A DNA stretch of 64,000 nucleotides from an uncultured Nocardioides sp. (GCF_947488515.1 NZ_CANKZF010000001.1:1240001-1304000); one strand, 5' to 3'. Numbered from the stretch's first letter, positions 33,276-42,308 are shown. Notes: a model not told the origin generated them from the letters alone. Translations and numbers: made by a program.

Positions 33276-34103
33276 ATGAGCCTGACCACCCTCACCGACA
33301 AGGTCGTCGTCATCACCGGTGCCGGATCGGGCATCGGTCGAGCCCTCGCGCTCCGCAGCGCACGGGCGGGCGCCCTCCTCGCCCTGTCCGACTGGGACCG
33401 CGACGGCCTCGCCGAGACCGTCGCTCTCGCCGAGCAGGCCGGCGCGACGAAGGTCCGCCAGGACGTCGTCGACGTCTCGGACCGGGCAGCGGTCGCTGCG
33501 TGGGCGGCCGGCGTGGTCGAGGAGCTCGGCCGCGTCAACCTCGTCGTCAACAACGCCGGCGTGAGCGCCACCGGCGACTTCTCCGACCTCACCTACGACG
33601 ACCTCGACTGGATCGTCGGCATCAACTTCTGGGGCGTCGTCCACGGCTCCAAGGAGTTCCTGCCCCACCTGGTCGCGAGCGGCGACGGCGCCCTGGTCAA
33701 CATCTCCTCGCTCTTCGGGCTGGTGTCGGTGCCCGGCCAGTCGGCGTACAACGCCACGAAGTACGCCGTCCGCGGGCTGACCGAGGCGATCCGCGAGGAG
33801 ATGCTCGTCAACCGCCACCCGGTGACGGTCACCTGCGTCCACCCCGGCGGCATCCGCACCGGGATCAGCCGCCACGGCCGCAAGGCGGCCGGCCTCGACG
33901 CGGCCCGCATCGACGCGCTCTTCGAGAAGAAGCTCGCCAAGATGTCGCCCGACCGCGCCGCCGAGATCATCCTCGACGGCGCCCTGGCCGGGAAGCCGCG
34001 CGTCCTCGTCGGCCTCGACGCGCACCTCATCCACCAGTTCGGCCGGATCGCGGGGGCCCGCTACCAGGACGTCGTCGCCCGCCTCGCCGCCCGCACCCGC
34101 TGA
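33276..34103 (+). CDS. Short-chain dehydrogenase/reductase
   Basis: A 275-residue classical SDR. Cofactor motif TGAGSGIGRAL is at residues 16-26, NNAG near 93, the catalytic Ser in NISSLFG, and Tyr/Lys in YNATK. An Asp after the second strand (SDWDR) suggests NAD(H) preference. The C-terminus (PRVLVGLDAHLIHQFGRIAG) is that of SDRs annotated near lipid metabolism, but the substrate is unknown. It follows the kinase gene by 21 bp yet has its own promoter element. Confidence 0.9.
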   Translation: MSLTTLTDKVVVITGAGSGIGRALALRSARAGALLALSDWDRDGLAETVALAEQAGATKVRQDVVDVSDRAAVAAWAAGVVEELGRVNLVVNNAGVSATGDFSDLTYDDLDWIVGINFWGVVHGSKEFLPHLVASGDGALVNISSLFGLVSVPGQSAYNATKYAVRGLTEAIREEMLVNRHPVTVTCVHPGGIRTGISRHGRKAAGLDAARIDALFEKKLAKMSPDRAAEIILDGALAGKPRVLVGLDAHLIHQFGRIAGARYQDVVARLAARTR

Positions 34104-34112
34104 CCGGTCACC

Positions 34113-34118
34113 TAGGTT
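34113..34118 (+). promoter_or_regulatory. -10 element of the DUF402 gene
   Basis: TAGGTT, 6 nt before ATG 34125, no Shine-Dalgarno. Confidence 0.55.
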
Positions 34119-34124
34119 GGGCAC

Positions 34125-34694
34125 ATGGATCCCGGGACCGCCATCCGCTGCGAGACGAGCAAGTGGGGCGATCGTCCGCACTGGCACTTCGAGGGGTTCT
34201 TCCTCGGCTCCGACGAGCACGGCGACTGGATCGGCGTCCCGCAGGGCACCCACCACCGTCGCCCCGGGCTCGAGTTCCACTCCGACGTCGACGCCGTGAC
34301 GCTGGTGCCGAGCGAGGGGTGGTACGCCGCCACCTTCCACCAGCCGGGGATCTGGTGCGACCTCTACATCGACGTCGCGACCCCCGGCCGCTGGGACGGC
34401 ACGGTGCTGCGGATGGTCGACCTCGACCTCGACGTGATCCGCATGTCCGACCCGCTCCCCGCGTCCCTCCACGACGAGGCGCTGGTGTCCGGCCGGGCGG
34501 CCGGCGAGGTCTTCGTGGACGACGAGGACGAGTTCGCCGAGCACCAGGTGCTCTACGGCTACCCCGCCGAGGTCGTCGCGACCGCGCAGTCCAGCTGCGA
34601 CGCGCTCGTCCCCGCCGTCCAGGCCGGCCTGCCGCCGTACGACGGCACGCACCAGCGCTGGCTGGCGGAGCTCACTCGCCTGACGTCCGCCTGA
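34125..34694 (+). CDS. DUF402 domain protein
   Basis: A 189-residue protein matching the DUF402 fold, known from nucleoside-phosphatase-like and RNA-binding relatives. Landmarks are GLEFHSDVDAVTLVPSEGW, the paired-Asp strand CDLYIDVATPGRWDG with VDLDLDVIR, and the acidic FVDDEDEFAEHQ, which are metal-ligand-like positions of the family. Function is uncertain; phosphatase activity is one possibility. Its last 23 bp overlap the converging ThrE gene. Confidence 0.87.
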   Translation: MDPGTAIRCETSKWGDRPHWHFEGFFLGSDEHGDWIGVPQGTHHRRPGLEFHSDVDAVTLVPSEGWYAATFHQPGIWCDLYIDVATPGRWDGTVLRMVDLDLDVIRMSDPLPASLHDEALVSGRAAGEVFVDDEDEFAEHQVLYGYPAEVVATAQSSCDALVPAVQAGLPPYDGTHQRWLAELTRLTSA

Positions 34695-36123
34695 GGGCGC
34701 GCCGCTCGGCGCGGGTCATCGCGCGGAACGGTCCGACCAGGCGCGGCCCGGCCAGCCGGCTCTCCAGCTTGCGCGCCTCGCGCTTGAGCGGTTGGGCGAC
34801 GTACTCCCCGAGGATCACGCCCGAGGCCAGCGCGATGGCGACCGAGATCGCCGTCATCAGCGCGAGGATGCCCTGGGAGACGAAGAAGCCGCCCTCGGCC
34901 AGGAACGTGAGGCCGCGGTAGATCGAGAGGCCGGGCAGGAACGGCACGATCGCCGGCACCGCCACGACCAGCGGCGGCACCCGCACCCGGCCGGCGACGG
35001 CGTAGGCCACGAGACCGATGAAGAACGCGGCCGCGCCCGCCGACATCACCCGGCCGAAGCCCAGCAGAGCGACCCCCTGCGAGATCAGCGCCGCGACACC
35101 GGTGGTGAGGGCGATCGGCACGACCGCACGCCGCGGGGCGTACGACGCGATGCTGAAGGCCGCCGCCGACACCGCCGCACCGCCGAGGACCGCCGGGAGC
35201 TCCGAGACACCGAGCGCCCCGGGGATGAGCTGGCCCAGCTCGAGCCCGATCCCGTCGGCCACCGAGATACCGAGCGCGACGCCGGCGATGATGCCCGCGG
35301 TCGCCATCATCGCCTCGATGAGGCGGGCGCTGGAGGTCAGGTAGAAGCCGGTGAGCGCGTCCTGCACGGCTCCCATCAGACCGATCCCGGCGAGCAGCAG
35401 GATGATGTTGGCCGTCACGACCAGCGACGGGTCGACGTCGATCGGTGTCGCCGCCACCGCCCCGGCCAGCAGCGTCGCGATCGCGCCGCCGGCGACCTGC
35501 AGGTAGAAGTACGGCAGCCGCCGGCGTGCCAGCACGATCTGCACGCGGTCGATGAGCCCGGCCGCCACGGCGGCCGTGACCGAGACCACCGGCCCGCCGC
35601 CGAGGAAGACGCCGACGGCCGCGGCCATCACCATCCACGCGACCGTCACGGCCCAGCGAGGGAACGCATGGCCGAGCGAGACGATGGTGGCCATCCGCGA
35701 CCGCGCGAGGTAGAGGTCGGCCTCGTCGGTGAGGACGTCGCGCACGAGGTGGTCGACCGCGGTGAGGTCCTCGTAGTCGATGTCGCGCTGCTGCACGTGG
35801 CGCACCATGAGCGTCGGTACGTCGTCCAGCGAGCGCTGGTGGCTCATCGACAGGGCCGTGAACGTCACGTCGATCTCGGCCGCGCGCAGGCCCAGGTGGT
35901 CGGCCACCGAGCGCATCGTCGCGGTCACGTCCGCGGCGCCCGCACCCGAGGACAGGAGCATCTCCCCGATGCGCAGGCAGAGGTCCATCGTCAGGTGGAT
36001 CTCGCGGGCCCGTTCGGCCTCGAGCCGGGCCTCCAGCTCGGCCTGGGGATCGTCCTCTTCGGGCGCGCGCGCTCGTCCGTCCTGCTGGTCCACCCGGCCA
36101 TGGTGACAAAGGCCGGATCCCAC
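34672..36123 (-). CDS. Threonine/serine exporter ThrE-family protein
   Basis: A 483-residue membrane protein. The N-terminal 140 residues are soluble with the ThrE landmarks LCLRIGEMLLSSGAGAADVT and VDVTFTALSMSHQ-like strand EIDVTFTALSM; about ten membrane helices follow (AVTVAWMVMAAAVGVFLGGG, VPPLVVAVPAIVPFLPGLSI). The GTG at 36123 gives the longest form; GTG 36093 is equally possible. The family exports small amino acids, but the local context gives no confirmation. It converges with DUF402 and diverges from ybdK. Confidence 0.88.
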   Translation of the reverse strand: MGSGLCHHGRVDQQDGRARAPEEDDPQAELEARLEAERAREIHLTMDLCLRIGEMLLSSGAGAADVTATMRSVADHLGLRAAEIDVTFTALSMSHQRSLDDVPTLMVRHVQQRDIDYEDLTAVDHLVRDVLTDEADLYLARSRMATIVSLGHAFPRWAVTVAWMVMAAAVGVFLGGGPVVSVTAAVAAGLIDRVQIVLARRRLPYFYLQVAGGAIATLLAGAVAATPIDVDPSLVVTANIILLLAGIGLMGAVQDALTGFYLTSSARLIEAMMATAGIIAGVALGISVADGIGLELGQLIPGALGVSELPAVLGGAAVSAAAFSIASYAPRRAVVPIALTTGVAALISQGVALLGFGRVMSAGAAAFFIGLVAYAVAGRVRVPPLVVAVPAIVPFLPGLSIYRGLTFLAEGGFFVSQGILALMTAISVAIALASGVILGEYVAQPLKREARKLESRLAGPRLVGPFRAMTRAERRALRRTSGE

Positions 36124-36160
36124 CCCGCACAGGGGTGAGCCTTCGCCACTGGGGCGTCCC

Positions 36161-36166
36161 TAGACT
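36161..36166 (+). promoter_or_regulatory. -10 element of the YbdK-like gene
   Basis: TAGACT, 6 nt before ATG 36173. Confidence 0.55.
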
Positions 36167-36172
36167 CGACGC

Positions 36173-37306
36173 ATGCGCATCGACTTCCACGCGTCGCCGG
36201 AGCCGACGCTCGGCGTGGAGTGGGAGCTCGCGCTGGTCGACCGGGCCAGCCGCGACCTCGTCAGCATCGCCTCGGAGGTGCACGAGCTCGCCGGCGGTCG
36301 GCTCGAGCGGCCCGAGCGGCTGCACAAGGAGCTGCTGCGCAACACCGTCGAGATCGTCACCGGGATCTGCGACACCGTCGGGGAGGCCGTCACCGACCTG
36401 CGTGACACCCTCGCCGTCGTCACGCCCGCCGCGGCCGAGCTCGGGGTGGACCTCCTCGGCGCCGGGTCGCACCCCTTCGCCGACTGGTCGCACCAGCAGC
36501 TCACCGAGGGCCACCGCTACGCCGAGCTGATCAACCGCACGCAGTGGTGGGGCCGCCAGATGCTGATCTGGGGCGTCCACGTCCACGTGGGGATGCCCGA
36601 GCGCGACCGGGTGATGCCGGTCCTGGCGTCGATGCTGACGACGTACCCCCACCTCCTCGCCCTCTCGGCGAGCTCCCCGATCTGGGCCGGCCAGGACACC
36701 GGCTACGCGTCCAACCGGGCCCTGATGTTCCAGCAGCTGCCGACCGCGGGGCTGCCCTTCGCCTTCGACACCTGGTCCGAGTTCGAGAAGTGCATCGCCG
36801 ACCAGACCACGACCGGGATCATCGACTCGATGTCCGACGTCCGCTGGGACCTGCGCCCCGCGCCGCACCTCGGCACCCTCGAGCACCGGGTCTGCGACGG
36901 CATGTCCGACCTGGGCGAGCTCGCCGCCCTGACCGCGCTCGTCCACTGCCTCGTCGTCGACCTCGACACGCGGCTCGCGGCCGGCGAGGACCTGCCGACC
37001 CTGCCGCCGTGGCAGGTTCAGGAGAACAAGTGGCGCGCCGCGCGCTACGGCCTCGACGCGATCATCATCCTCGACGACCACAACCGCGAGCGGCTGGTCA
37101 CCGAGGACCTCGACGACCTGCTCGAGCGGCTCACCCCCGTGGCCAAGCGGCTCGACTGCGAGGCCGAGCTGCGCACCGTCGCCGACATCCCCGTCCGCGG
37201 GGCGTCCTACCAGCGCCAGCGGGCCGTCGCCCGCGAGTCGGGTGGCGACCTCGTCGCGGTCGTCGACGCGCTCGTCGCGGAGCTCGCCCACTCGCTGGAG
37301 TCCTGA
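36173..37306 (+). CDS. ybdK: Carboxylate-amine ligase, glutamate-cysteine ligase 2 (YbdK) family
   Basis: A 377-residue ATP-dependent ligase of the GCS2 family. Recognisable are LGVEWELALVD at the start, KELLRNTVEIVTG, AGSHPFADW, WGVHVHVGMP with metal-site histidines, SNRALMFQQLPTAG, VRWDLRPAPHLGTLEHRVCDG and WQVQENKWRAARYGLDA. YbdK proteins show weak gamma-glutamylcysteine synthesis; since actinobacteria use mycothiol, another acid-amine coupling is plausible. Start fixed by the adjacent leaderless promoter. Confidence 0.92.
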   Translation: MRIDFHASPEPTLGVEWELALVDRASRDLVSIASEVHELAGGRLERPERLHKELLRNTVEIVTGICDTVGEAVTDLRDTLAVVTPAAAELGVDLLGAGSHPFADWSHQQLTEGHRYAELINRTQWWGRQMLIWGVHVHVGMPERDRVMPVLASMLTTYPHLLALSASSPIWAGQDTGYASNRALMFQQLPTAGLPFAFDTWSEFEKCIADQTTTGIIDSMSDVRWDLRPAPHLGTLEHRVCDGMSDLGELAALTALVHCLVVDLDTRLAAGEDLPTLPPWQVQENKWRAARYGLDAIIILDDHNRERLVTEDLDDLLERLTPVAKRLDCEAELRTVADIPVRGASYQRQRAVARESGGDLVAVVDALVAELAHSLES

Positions 37307-37420
37307 CGCCGCTTCGGCCGCGCGCCCTTGTGGCGGTCACCGCGGGGCGAGAGGATGCCCGGACCTCCCCGTCTCGCACGGCGTCGAGGCCGACGGAGGA
37401 TCCGAACCGAGGAGCAGCCA

Positions 37421-38824
37421 GTGGTGGACCCGATCGACCCGACCGCGACCGGCTTCCTCCTCGCCGAGAACCGCAACATGCCGATGCACGTCGGTGGCCT
37501 CCAGCTCTTCGAGAAGCCCGCCGGTGCCGGCCGCGGCTACGTCCGCGAGATGTACGAGCAGATGCGCGACGTCGAGCAGATGGCGCCGCTCTTCCTCAAG
37601 CACCCGCACCGCTCGACGCGCACGGCGGGCCAGCTGGTGTGGGTGCCCGACGAGCAGTTCGACATCGAGCACCACGTCCGGCACAGCGCGCTGCCCAAGC
37701 CGGGCCGCGTCCGCGAGCTGCTCGAGCTCTGCTCGCGGCTGCACAGCACCCGGCTGGCGTGGGAGCGGCCGCTGTGGGAGGCGCACGTGATCGAGGGCCT
37801 CCGCGACGGGCGCGTGGCGATGTACACCAAGACCCACCACGCCCTCGTCGACGGCGTCTCCGCGATGCGACTGCTCGCGAGCGTGCTGTCGACCGACCCC
37901 GACGAGCGCGACATGCCCGCCCCCTGGGCGATGCGTCCGCGCGTGCCGCGCGAGGAGCCCGCGAGCACGAGCGGCGCGTCGCTGTCCGACGTCACGGGGG
38001 CCACGGTGCGTACGGCGCTCGCGATCGCGTCGGAGGCCGCCGGCATGCCCGGTGCGCTGGTCCGCACCCTCAACAAGAGCGTGCGCAACGAGACGTCCGC
38101 GCTGTCGCTCTACGCCCCACGCACCATGCTCAACCAGAACATCACCGGCTCGCGGCGCTTCGCCGCCCAGGACTGGCCGGTCGAGCGGCTGCGGGCGGTC
38201 GGTCGCGCGAGCGGCACCACCATCAACGACGTGGTGCTCGCCATGGTCAGCGGCGCGATGCGGACCTACCTGCTCGAGCTCGACGCGCTGCCCGACACCT
38301 CCCTGATCTCGATGGTGCCGGTCGGCCTCAACGCCAAGCAGTCGCAGCTCGCCTCGGGTGACGGCGGCAACGCGGTGGGCTCGGTGATGGTGCAGCTCGG
38401 CACCCACCTGCCCGACCCGGCCGACCGGCTCGAGGCGATCCACCGCTCGATGGTGGACGGCAAGGACAGCCTGTCGGCGATGACGCCGACGCAGATCCTG
38501 GCGATGAGCGCGCTCGGCCAGGCGCCCGCCATCCTCGGCCCGATCTTCCGGATGCAGGGCATCGTGCGCCCGCCCTACAACCTCGTCGTCAGCAACGTCC
38601 CCGGCCCGCGCACCACCCACTACTGGAACGGCGCCCGGCTCACCGGTACCTACCCGCTGTCGATCCCGATCAACGGGATGGCGCTCAACATCACCTGCAC
38701 GTCCTACGACGGCAAGATGTGCTTCGGCCTCACCGGCTGCCGCCGCACGGTCCCCCACCTCCAGGTCCTGCTGCAGTACCTCGACGAGGAGCTGATCGCC
38801 CTCGAGCGTGCCGCCGGCGTCTGA
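37421..38824 (+). CDS. Wax ester synthase / diacylglycerol acyltransferase (WS/DGAT)
   Basis: A 467-residue acyltransferase that makes triacylglycerols or wax esters from acyl-CoA, characteristic of actinobacteria. The catalytic HHxxxDG motif is THHALVDGVSAM near residue 137; other landmarks are NRNMPMHVGGLQLFE, SALPKPGRVRELLELC, the NDVVLAMVSGAMR segment and NLVVSNVPGPR near residue 387. The GTG at 37421 follows GGAG; 114 bp of leader precede it. It would act at the membrane face building storage lipid. A palindromic repeat starts right after its stop. Confidence 0.94.
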   Translation: MVDPIDPTATGFLLAENRNMPMHVGGLQLFEKPAGAGRGYVREMYEQMRDVEQMAPLFLKHPHRSTRTAGQLVWVPDEQFDIEHHVRHSALPKPGRVRELLELCSRLHSTRLAWERPLWEAHVIEGLRDGRVAMYTKTHHALVDGVSAMRLLASVLSTDPDERDMPAPWAMRPRVPREEPASTSGASLSDVTGATVRTALAIASEAAGMPGALVRTLNKSVRNETSALSLYAPRTMLNQNITGSRRFAAQDWPVERLRAVGRASGTTINDVVLAMVSGAMRTYLLELDALPDTSLISMVPVGLNAKQSQLASGDGGNAVGSVMVQLGTHLPDPADRLEAIHRSMVDGKDSLSAMTPTQILAMSALGQAPAILGPIFRMQGIVRPPYNLVVSNVPGPRTTHYWNGARLTGTYPLSIPINGMALNITCTSYDGKMCFGLTGCRRTVPHLQVLLQYLDEELIALERAAGV

Positions 38825-38826
38825 CC

Positions 38827-38858
38827 GTGAAAGTCCCCGGATATCCGGGGAGTTTCAC
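38827..38858. repeat. 32-bp near-perfect palindrome (GATATC module, copy 1)
   Basis: Palindrome centred on GATATC with one mismatched pair; core CCCCGGATATCCGGGG, outer arms GTGAAA and TTTCAC. It lies 3 bp after the WS/DGAT stop. An AGATCT-containing spacer with TTTCACAC and GTGTGAAA arms links it to the copy at 38887. Confidence 0.85.
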
Positions 38859-38886
38859 ACTGTGCACCCGAGATCTGGTGTGACAA

Positions 38887-38920
38887 GTGTGAAAGTCACC
38901 GGATATCCGGGGACTCTCCG
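38887..38920. repeat. GATATC palindrome module (copy 2)
   Basis: A second, imperfect copy around CCGGATATCCGG. It overlaps the last codons and stop of the converging DNA methyltransferase, whose final residues ESPDIR are encoded by the repeat. Confidence 0.85.
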
Positions 38921-40107
38921 ACCACCACGAGGCCGCCGCCGACGAGGTCGGCGACGGCGGTGAGGCGGGCGCGGGTGATGTCGGCGACCGTGGCGAGGCC
39001 GGCAAGCTGCGCGTTGGAGCCCGCGCGGGTGGGCTCGGCGGAGTTGATGCTGATGCAGCGGCGGGAGCCGCCGTCGGCGGCGTTGGCGAGAGCGACGGCG
39101 TGACCGGTCGTGCCGCTCCCGGCGAACGGGTCGAGAACCACGACGTCGGCGGGCAGCGTGGACAGGATCCGGCGGACGAGGCCGGTGGGCTTGGGCGACT
39201 CGAAGACGTGGCCGACCACCGCCTTGAGCTCGGCGACCGCGGTGTCGGTCGAGCCGATCTCCTCGGCCAGCCAGATGGTGCGCAGCTTCTTGCGGCGCCC
39301 GCCCTCGCGGTGCAGCCAGTCGCGCTGGAAGATGTCGGCCCGCTCGCCGCTGCGGCCCCGGATCACCCGGCACTCGAGATCGTCGGGGCGTTCCTCGACC
39401 CGCGGCCTCGACCACCGCCACACCGCCGGGCGGCCGTCGCCGAAGACGGGCGTGAGCGCCGTGCTGCCGTCGAAGGCGCTGACCGAGACCCGACCGGTCA
39501 CCGGGTCGCCGTGCAGCGGGTAGTGGAGCGTCGGCGTGCTGACCGGGTTGAACTTCTTGTTGGTGTTGCGCAGTGGCAGGTAGCGGAACCGTCGCCCGTC
39601 GGGCGTGGCCAGCGGGAAGTCGGACTCGTCGACGGCCTCGGTCGACGCCCCGTCCACCGCGCAGGACGGCAGGTGACGGGCGTACGCCAGGACGTACTCG
39701 TGGCTGGTCGCGAACCCGCGGCCGAGCTGGCGGCCCTTCGGGTTGAGGTTGACCACGACCTGGGCGAGGAAGTTGGCCTCCCCGAAGACCTCGTCCATCA
39801 GCAGCCGCAGGTGGGCGGCCTCGTTGTCGTCGATGCTGACGAACACCGCTCCGTGCGGCGCCAGCACCTCGCGGACGGCCTCGAGGCGCGGACGCATCAT
39901 CGCCGTCCACGCGGCGTGCCGCCCGGCGTACGGGTCGGCGTGGGAGCCGTCGCGGAAGCGGTCGGCGTACGCGAAGTCGTTGCCGGTGTTGTAGGGCGGG
40001 TCGGTGTAGACGACGTCCACCGACCCCGCCGTGAGCAGCGGCAGCACGTCGAGGTTGTCCCCGACGTGGAGGGTGTTCCACGCGGGGTACGACGACGCGG
40101 CGGACAC
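38896..40107 (-). CDS. DNA methyltransferase, Mod-like beta-class (orphan)
   Basis: A 403-residue SAM-dependent DNA-amino methyltransferase. The catalytic motif IV is DVVYTDPPYNTGND near residue 40, the SAM-binding motif I VVLDPFAGSGTT lies near residue 335, and a target-recognition region separates them, the beta-class order seen in type III Mod and related N6-adenine or N4-cytosine enzymes. No restriction subunit or helicase is adjacent. The GTG at 40107 is chosen because similarity begins there and TAGGCT lies 7 nt upstream; the open frame continues 111 codons further without sensible sequence. Its C-terminus ESPDIR comes from the intergenic repeat. Confidence 0.9.
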   Translation of the reverse strand: MSAASSYPAWNTLHVGDNLDVLPLLTAGSVDVVYTDPPYNTGNDFAYADRFRDGSHADPYAGRHAAWTAMMRPRLEAVREVLAPHGAVFVSIDDNEAAHLRLLMDEVFGEANFLAQVVVNLNPKGRQLGRGFATSHEYVLAYARHLPSCAVDGASTEAVDESDFPLATPDGRRFRYLPLRNTNKKFNPVSTPTLHYPLHGDPVTGRVSVSAFDGSTALTPVFGDGRPAVWRWSRPRVEERPDDLECRVIRGRSGERADIFQRDWLHREGGRRKKLRTIWLAEEIGSTDTAVAELKAVVGHVFESPKPTGLVRRILSTLPADVVVLDPFAGSGTTGHAVALANAADGGSRRCISINSAEPTRAGSNAQLAGLATVADITRARLTAVADLVGGGLVVVGESPDIR

Positions 40108-40114
40108 GCTCGGC

Positions 40115-40120
40115 AGCCTA
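40115..40120 (-). promoter_or_regulatory. -10 element of the DNA methyltransferase gene
   Basis: TAGGCT, 7 nt before GTG 40107. Confidence 0.45.
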
Positions 40121-40227
40121 GGCGTTCGGCAGGGGCGACGGACCGACGCCCGCCGGGGCGTCGACCGGATCGGGCGTCGGCCGCGAAATCCTGATCCCAA
40201 TTTTCCCACCAGCCCCAGAACGTCCTT

Positions 40228-40233
40228 TACTGT
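40228..40233 (+). promoter_or_regulatory. -10 element of the NAGPA-domain gene
   Basis: TACTGT, 7 nt before GTG 40241. It decides between GTG 40241 and the nearby GTG 40232. Confidence 0.45.
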
Positions 40234-40240
40234 GGAGCGC

Positions 40241-41695
40241 GTGTCTTCCTCCACGCGCCGCTCACGCCCCTCCGTACGTCGCTCCGCCCCCGCTCGCGGG
40301 CGGGCGCTGACGGTCGCCACCGCCGGCGTCCTCGTCGCGGGCCTCGCGCTCAACGTCGGCGCCGGCCCGTCCGTGGCCGACGAGGGCGACCGGACGGACA
40401 CGACGCAGAGCCGCGGCGGACTGACGTACGGCGCCGACAACGGCTACCGCGGCCGCAACCAGACCTCCGACGGCAAGCCCGGCATCGTGGTCGGTCCGCC
40501 GATCAACGCCCGCGGCCGCACGGTGACGGTGCTGAACGACGTCAGCTACGAGATCGCGCCCGGCGTGGTGCTGCGGGAGTGGGACCAGGTGGACGGCCGC
40601 CAGCCGATCGGGCAGGTCCGGATGAACCTCCTCTCCGTCAGCCTCGACGCCCCCAACATCTCCTTCGAGGAGTTCTCCCCCACCTACGTCACCAGCCGCA
40701 AGAAGGTCAGCCAGCTCGGCGGGTGGAACGACGCCCTCGGCGCGGTCAACGGCGACTTCTTCGACATCGGCAGCACCGACGCCCCGCTCGGCGTGACGAT
40801 CAACCGCGAGAAGGGCGTCCTCGGCGGATCGCGCGACGGCTGGATCCCGGGCGTCAACTCGTCCCTCTGGTTCGACGACTCCGGCCCGCACGTCAGCCCG
40901 CTGGCCCTCGAGTGGACGATCCGCCAGCGCCGGGCGTGGACCGTCAGCGGGGTCAACCACCCGCGCGTCCCGTCGGGGCAGATCGGCGTCTTCACCTCCG
41001 CCTGGCACCGCACGTCGGGCTACCAGGTGACGGCCGGCAAGAAGCGCGCCCGCGAGGTCGTGCTCCGCAAGAACCGCGTCATCTCCAACAAGCCGAAGCT
41101 CTCGACCGGACGCAAGATCAAGCAGAAGGAGCGGGTGCTGATCGGCACCGGCCCCGCCGCCGCGAAGCTGAAGAACCTCAAGCGGGGCAAGAAAATCACG
41201 CTGTCGCAGCGCATCGCCGGCGGCAAGCCGACGGTCGCGATCAGCGGCGACCGCCCGCTGCTCACGAACGGCGTCCGCACCGTCGTCAACAACACCATCG
41301 CCCACCCGCGTACGGCGGTCGGCATCGACGCCGACGGCCGCAAGCTGCTCATCCTCGTGGTCGACGGACGCTCCGCGGTCAGCCGCGGCTACACGATGGT
41401 CGAGCTCGCCGACATCATGACCGCCCTCGGCGCGGAGAACGCGATCAACCTCGACGGCGGCGGCTCCTCAGCGATGTACACCCGCACCGGCACCGGCGCC
41501 TTCGGCATCGTCAACGAGCCGTCCGACGGCAACGAGCGGCTGGTGCCCAACTCGTTCGGCCTCGTCTACCACGGCGAGCTGCCGCCGGTCGTGCCGATCC
41601 TGCCGCCCACCCCGACTCCCACCCCGACTCCCACCCCGACGGTGCCGCCGACCACGCCCCCGACCACTCCGCCGCCGACGACGCCGACTCCCTGA
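40241..41695 (+). CDS. Secreted phosphodiester glycosidase (NAGPA) domain protein
   Basis: A 484-residue exported protein. A basic N-terminus and hydrophobic stretch (TVATAGVLVAGLALNVGA) form a signal peptide ending near ASVADEG-like GPSVADEG. The C-terminal part is a NAGPA domain: GAVNGDFFDIG, AHPRTAVGIDADGRKLLIL and AINLDGGGSSAMY, which in related enzymes cleave phosphodiester-linked sugars. The last 35 residues are a Pro/Thr repeat, suited to crossing the cell wall. It may remodel surface glycophosphates, a possible link to the Stealth gene, though not adjacent. Confidence 0.9.
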   Translation: MSSSTRRSRPSVRRSAPARGRALTVATAGVLVAGLALNVGAGPSVADEGDRTDTTQSRGGLTYGADNGYRGRNQTSDGKPGIVVGPPINARGRTVTVLNDVSYEIAPGVVLREWDQVDGRQPIGQVRMNLLSVSLDAPNISFEEFSPTYVTSRKKVSQLGGWNDALGAVNGDFFDIGSTDAPLGVTINREKGVLGGSRDGWIPGVNSSLWFDDSGPHVSPLALEWTIRQRRAWTVSGVNHPRVPSGQIGVFTSAWHRTSGYQVTAGKKRAREVVLRKNRVISNKPKLSTGRKIKQKERVLIGTGPAAAKLKNLKRGKKITLSQRIAGGKPTVAISGDRPLLTNGVRTVVNNTIAHPRTAVGIDADGRKLLILVVDGRSAVSRGYTMVELADIMTALGAENAINLDGGGSSAMYTRTGTGAFGIVNEPSDGNERLVPNSFGLVYHGELPPVVPILPPTPTPTPTPTPTVPPTTPPTTPPPTTPTP

Positions 41696-41708
41696 CCGGA
41701 GAGGCGGC

Positions 41709-42308
41709 TCAGGCGTCGGGCGCGGAGAAGACCACGACGTAGGTCACCGGCGCGAGGCACTGCACGGTGCTCTTCGGCAGGGCCGGGACGACCTGGAAGC
41801 CGGCCTCGCCGGCGTCGATGGCGACGCTGCGCGGGGGCTCGCACCCGGTCGAGACGACCGCGCCGTAGGGGGTCGTGCCCGGCGCGCTCAGGTCCTTCAC
41901 CGCGGCGGCGATCTCGTCCGGCAGCCCGCTCTGCAGCCCCACGACGAAGTCGGCGACGGCCTGGTCGGTGTCGAGCGCGAAGGCCATCTCCGACGGCGAG
42001 CCGCCGCCCTCGGTGGCGTCGACCAGCACGGCGTCGGTGACGCCGGCGGACCCCTCGACGCGGATGGGCGTGGCGTCCCCGCCAGCGGACGGGTCCTCGG
42101 ACGGGGTCTCGGAGGGTGACGGAGTCTCGCTCGGGGTCTCGCTCGGGGTCTCGGACGGGCTCGGCGTGCTCGTCGTCGCTGCCGGGTCGGTCGCCGTCCC
42201 GCCGTCGTCGTCCCCGCACGCCGAGAGCCCTCCTGCCAGGGCGAGAGCGGCGAGGAGGGCGGAGGCGGACCGGGTGCGGGCGCCCGAGCGGCGCGGTGAG
42301 GGGCTCAT
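41709..42308 (-). CDS. Putative lipoprotein with Ser/Pro/Thr-Glu linker
   Basis: A 199-residue lipoprotein: signal with lipobox LSAC, an acidic linker of SETP-type repeats (residues about 45-75), then a 120-residue domain with two cysteines (STGCEPP, TVQCLAP) likely bridged outside the cell. No family recognised. It converges with the NAGPA gene 13 bp away and diverges from the RelA/SpoT gene. Confidence 0.8.
   Translation of the reverse strand: MSPSPRRSGARTRSASALLAALALAGGLSACGDDDGGTATDPAATTSTPSPSETPSETPSETPSPSETPSEDPSAGGDATPIRVEGSAGVTDAVLVDATEGGGSPSEMAFALDTDQAVADFVVGLQSGLPDEIAAAVKDLSAPGTTPYGAVVSTGCEPPRSVAIDAGEAGFQVVPALPKSTVQCLAPVTYVVVFSAPDA

Noticed and set aside
38827..38920. Palindrome pair considered as insertion-sequence ends
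   Set aside because: Only an AGATCT-containing 28-bp spacer lies between them, no transposase or target duplication is seen, and the second locus has a different layout.
40108..40440. 111-codon N-terminal extension of the DNA methyltransferase
   Set aside because: The sequence is Arg/Pro/Ser-rich without family similarity, overlaps the NAGPA gene promoter and start, and lies upstream of a good promoter for GTG 40107.
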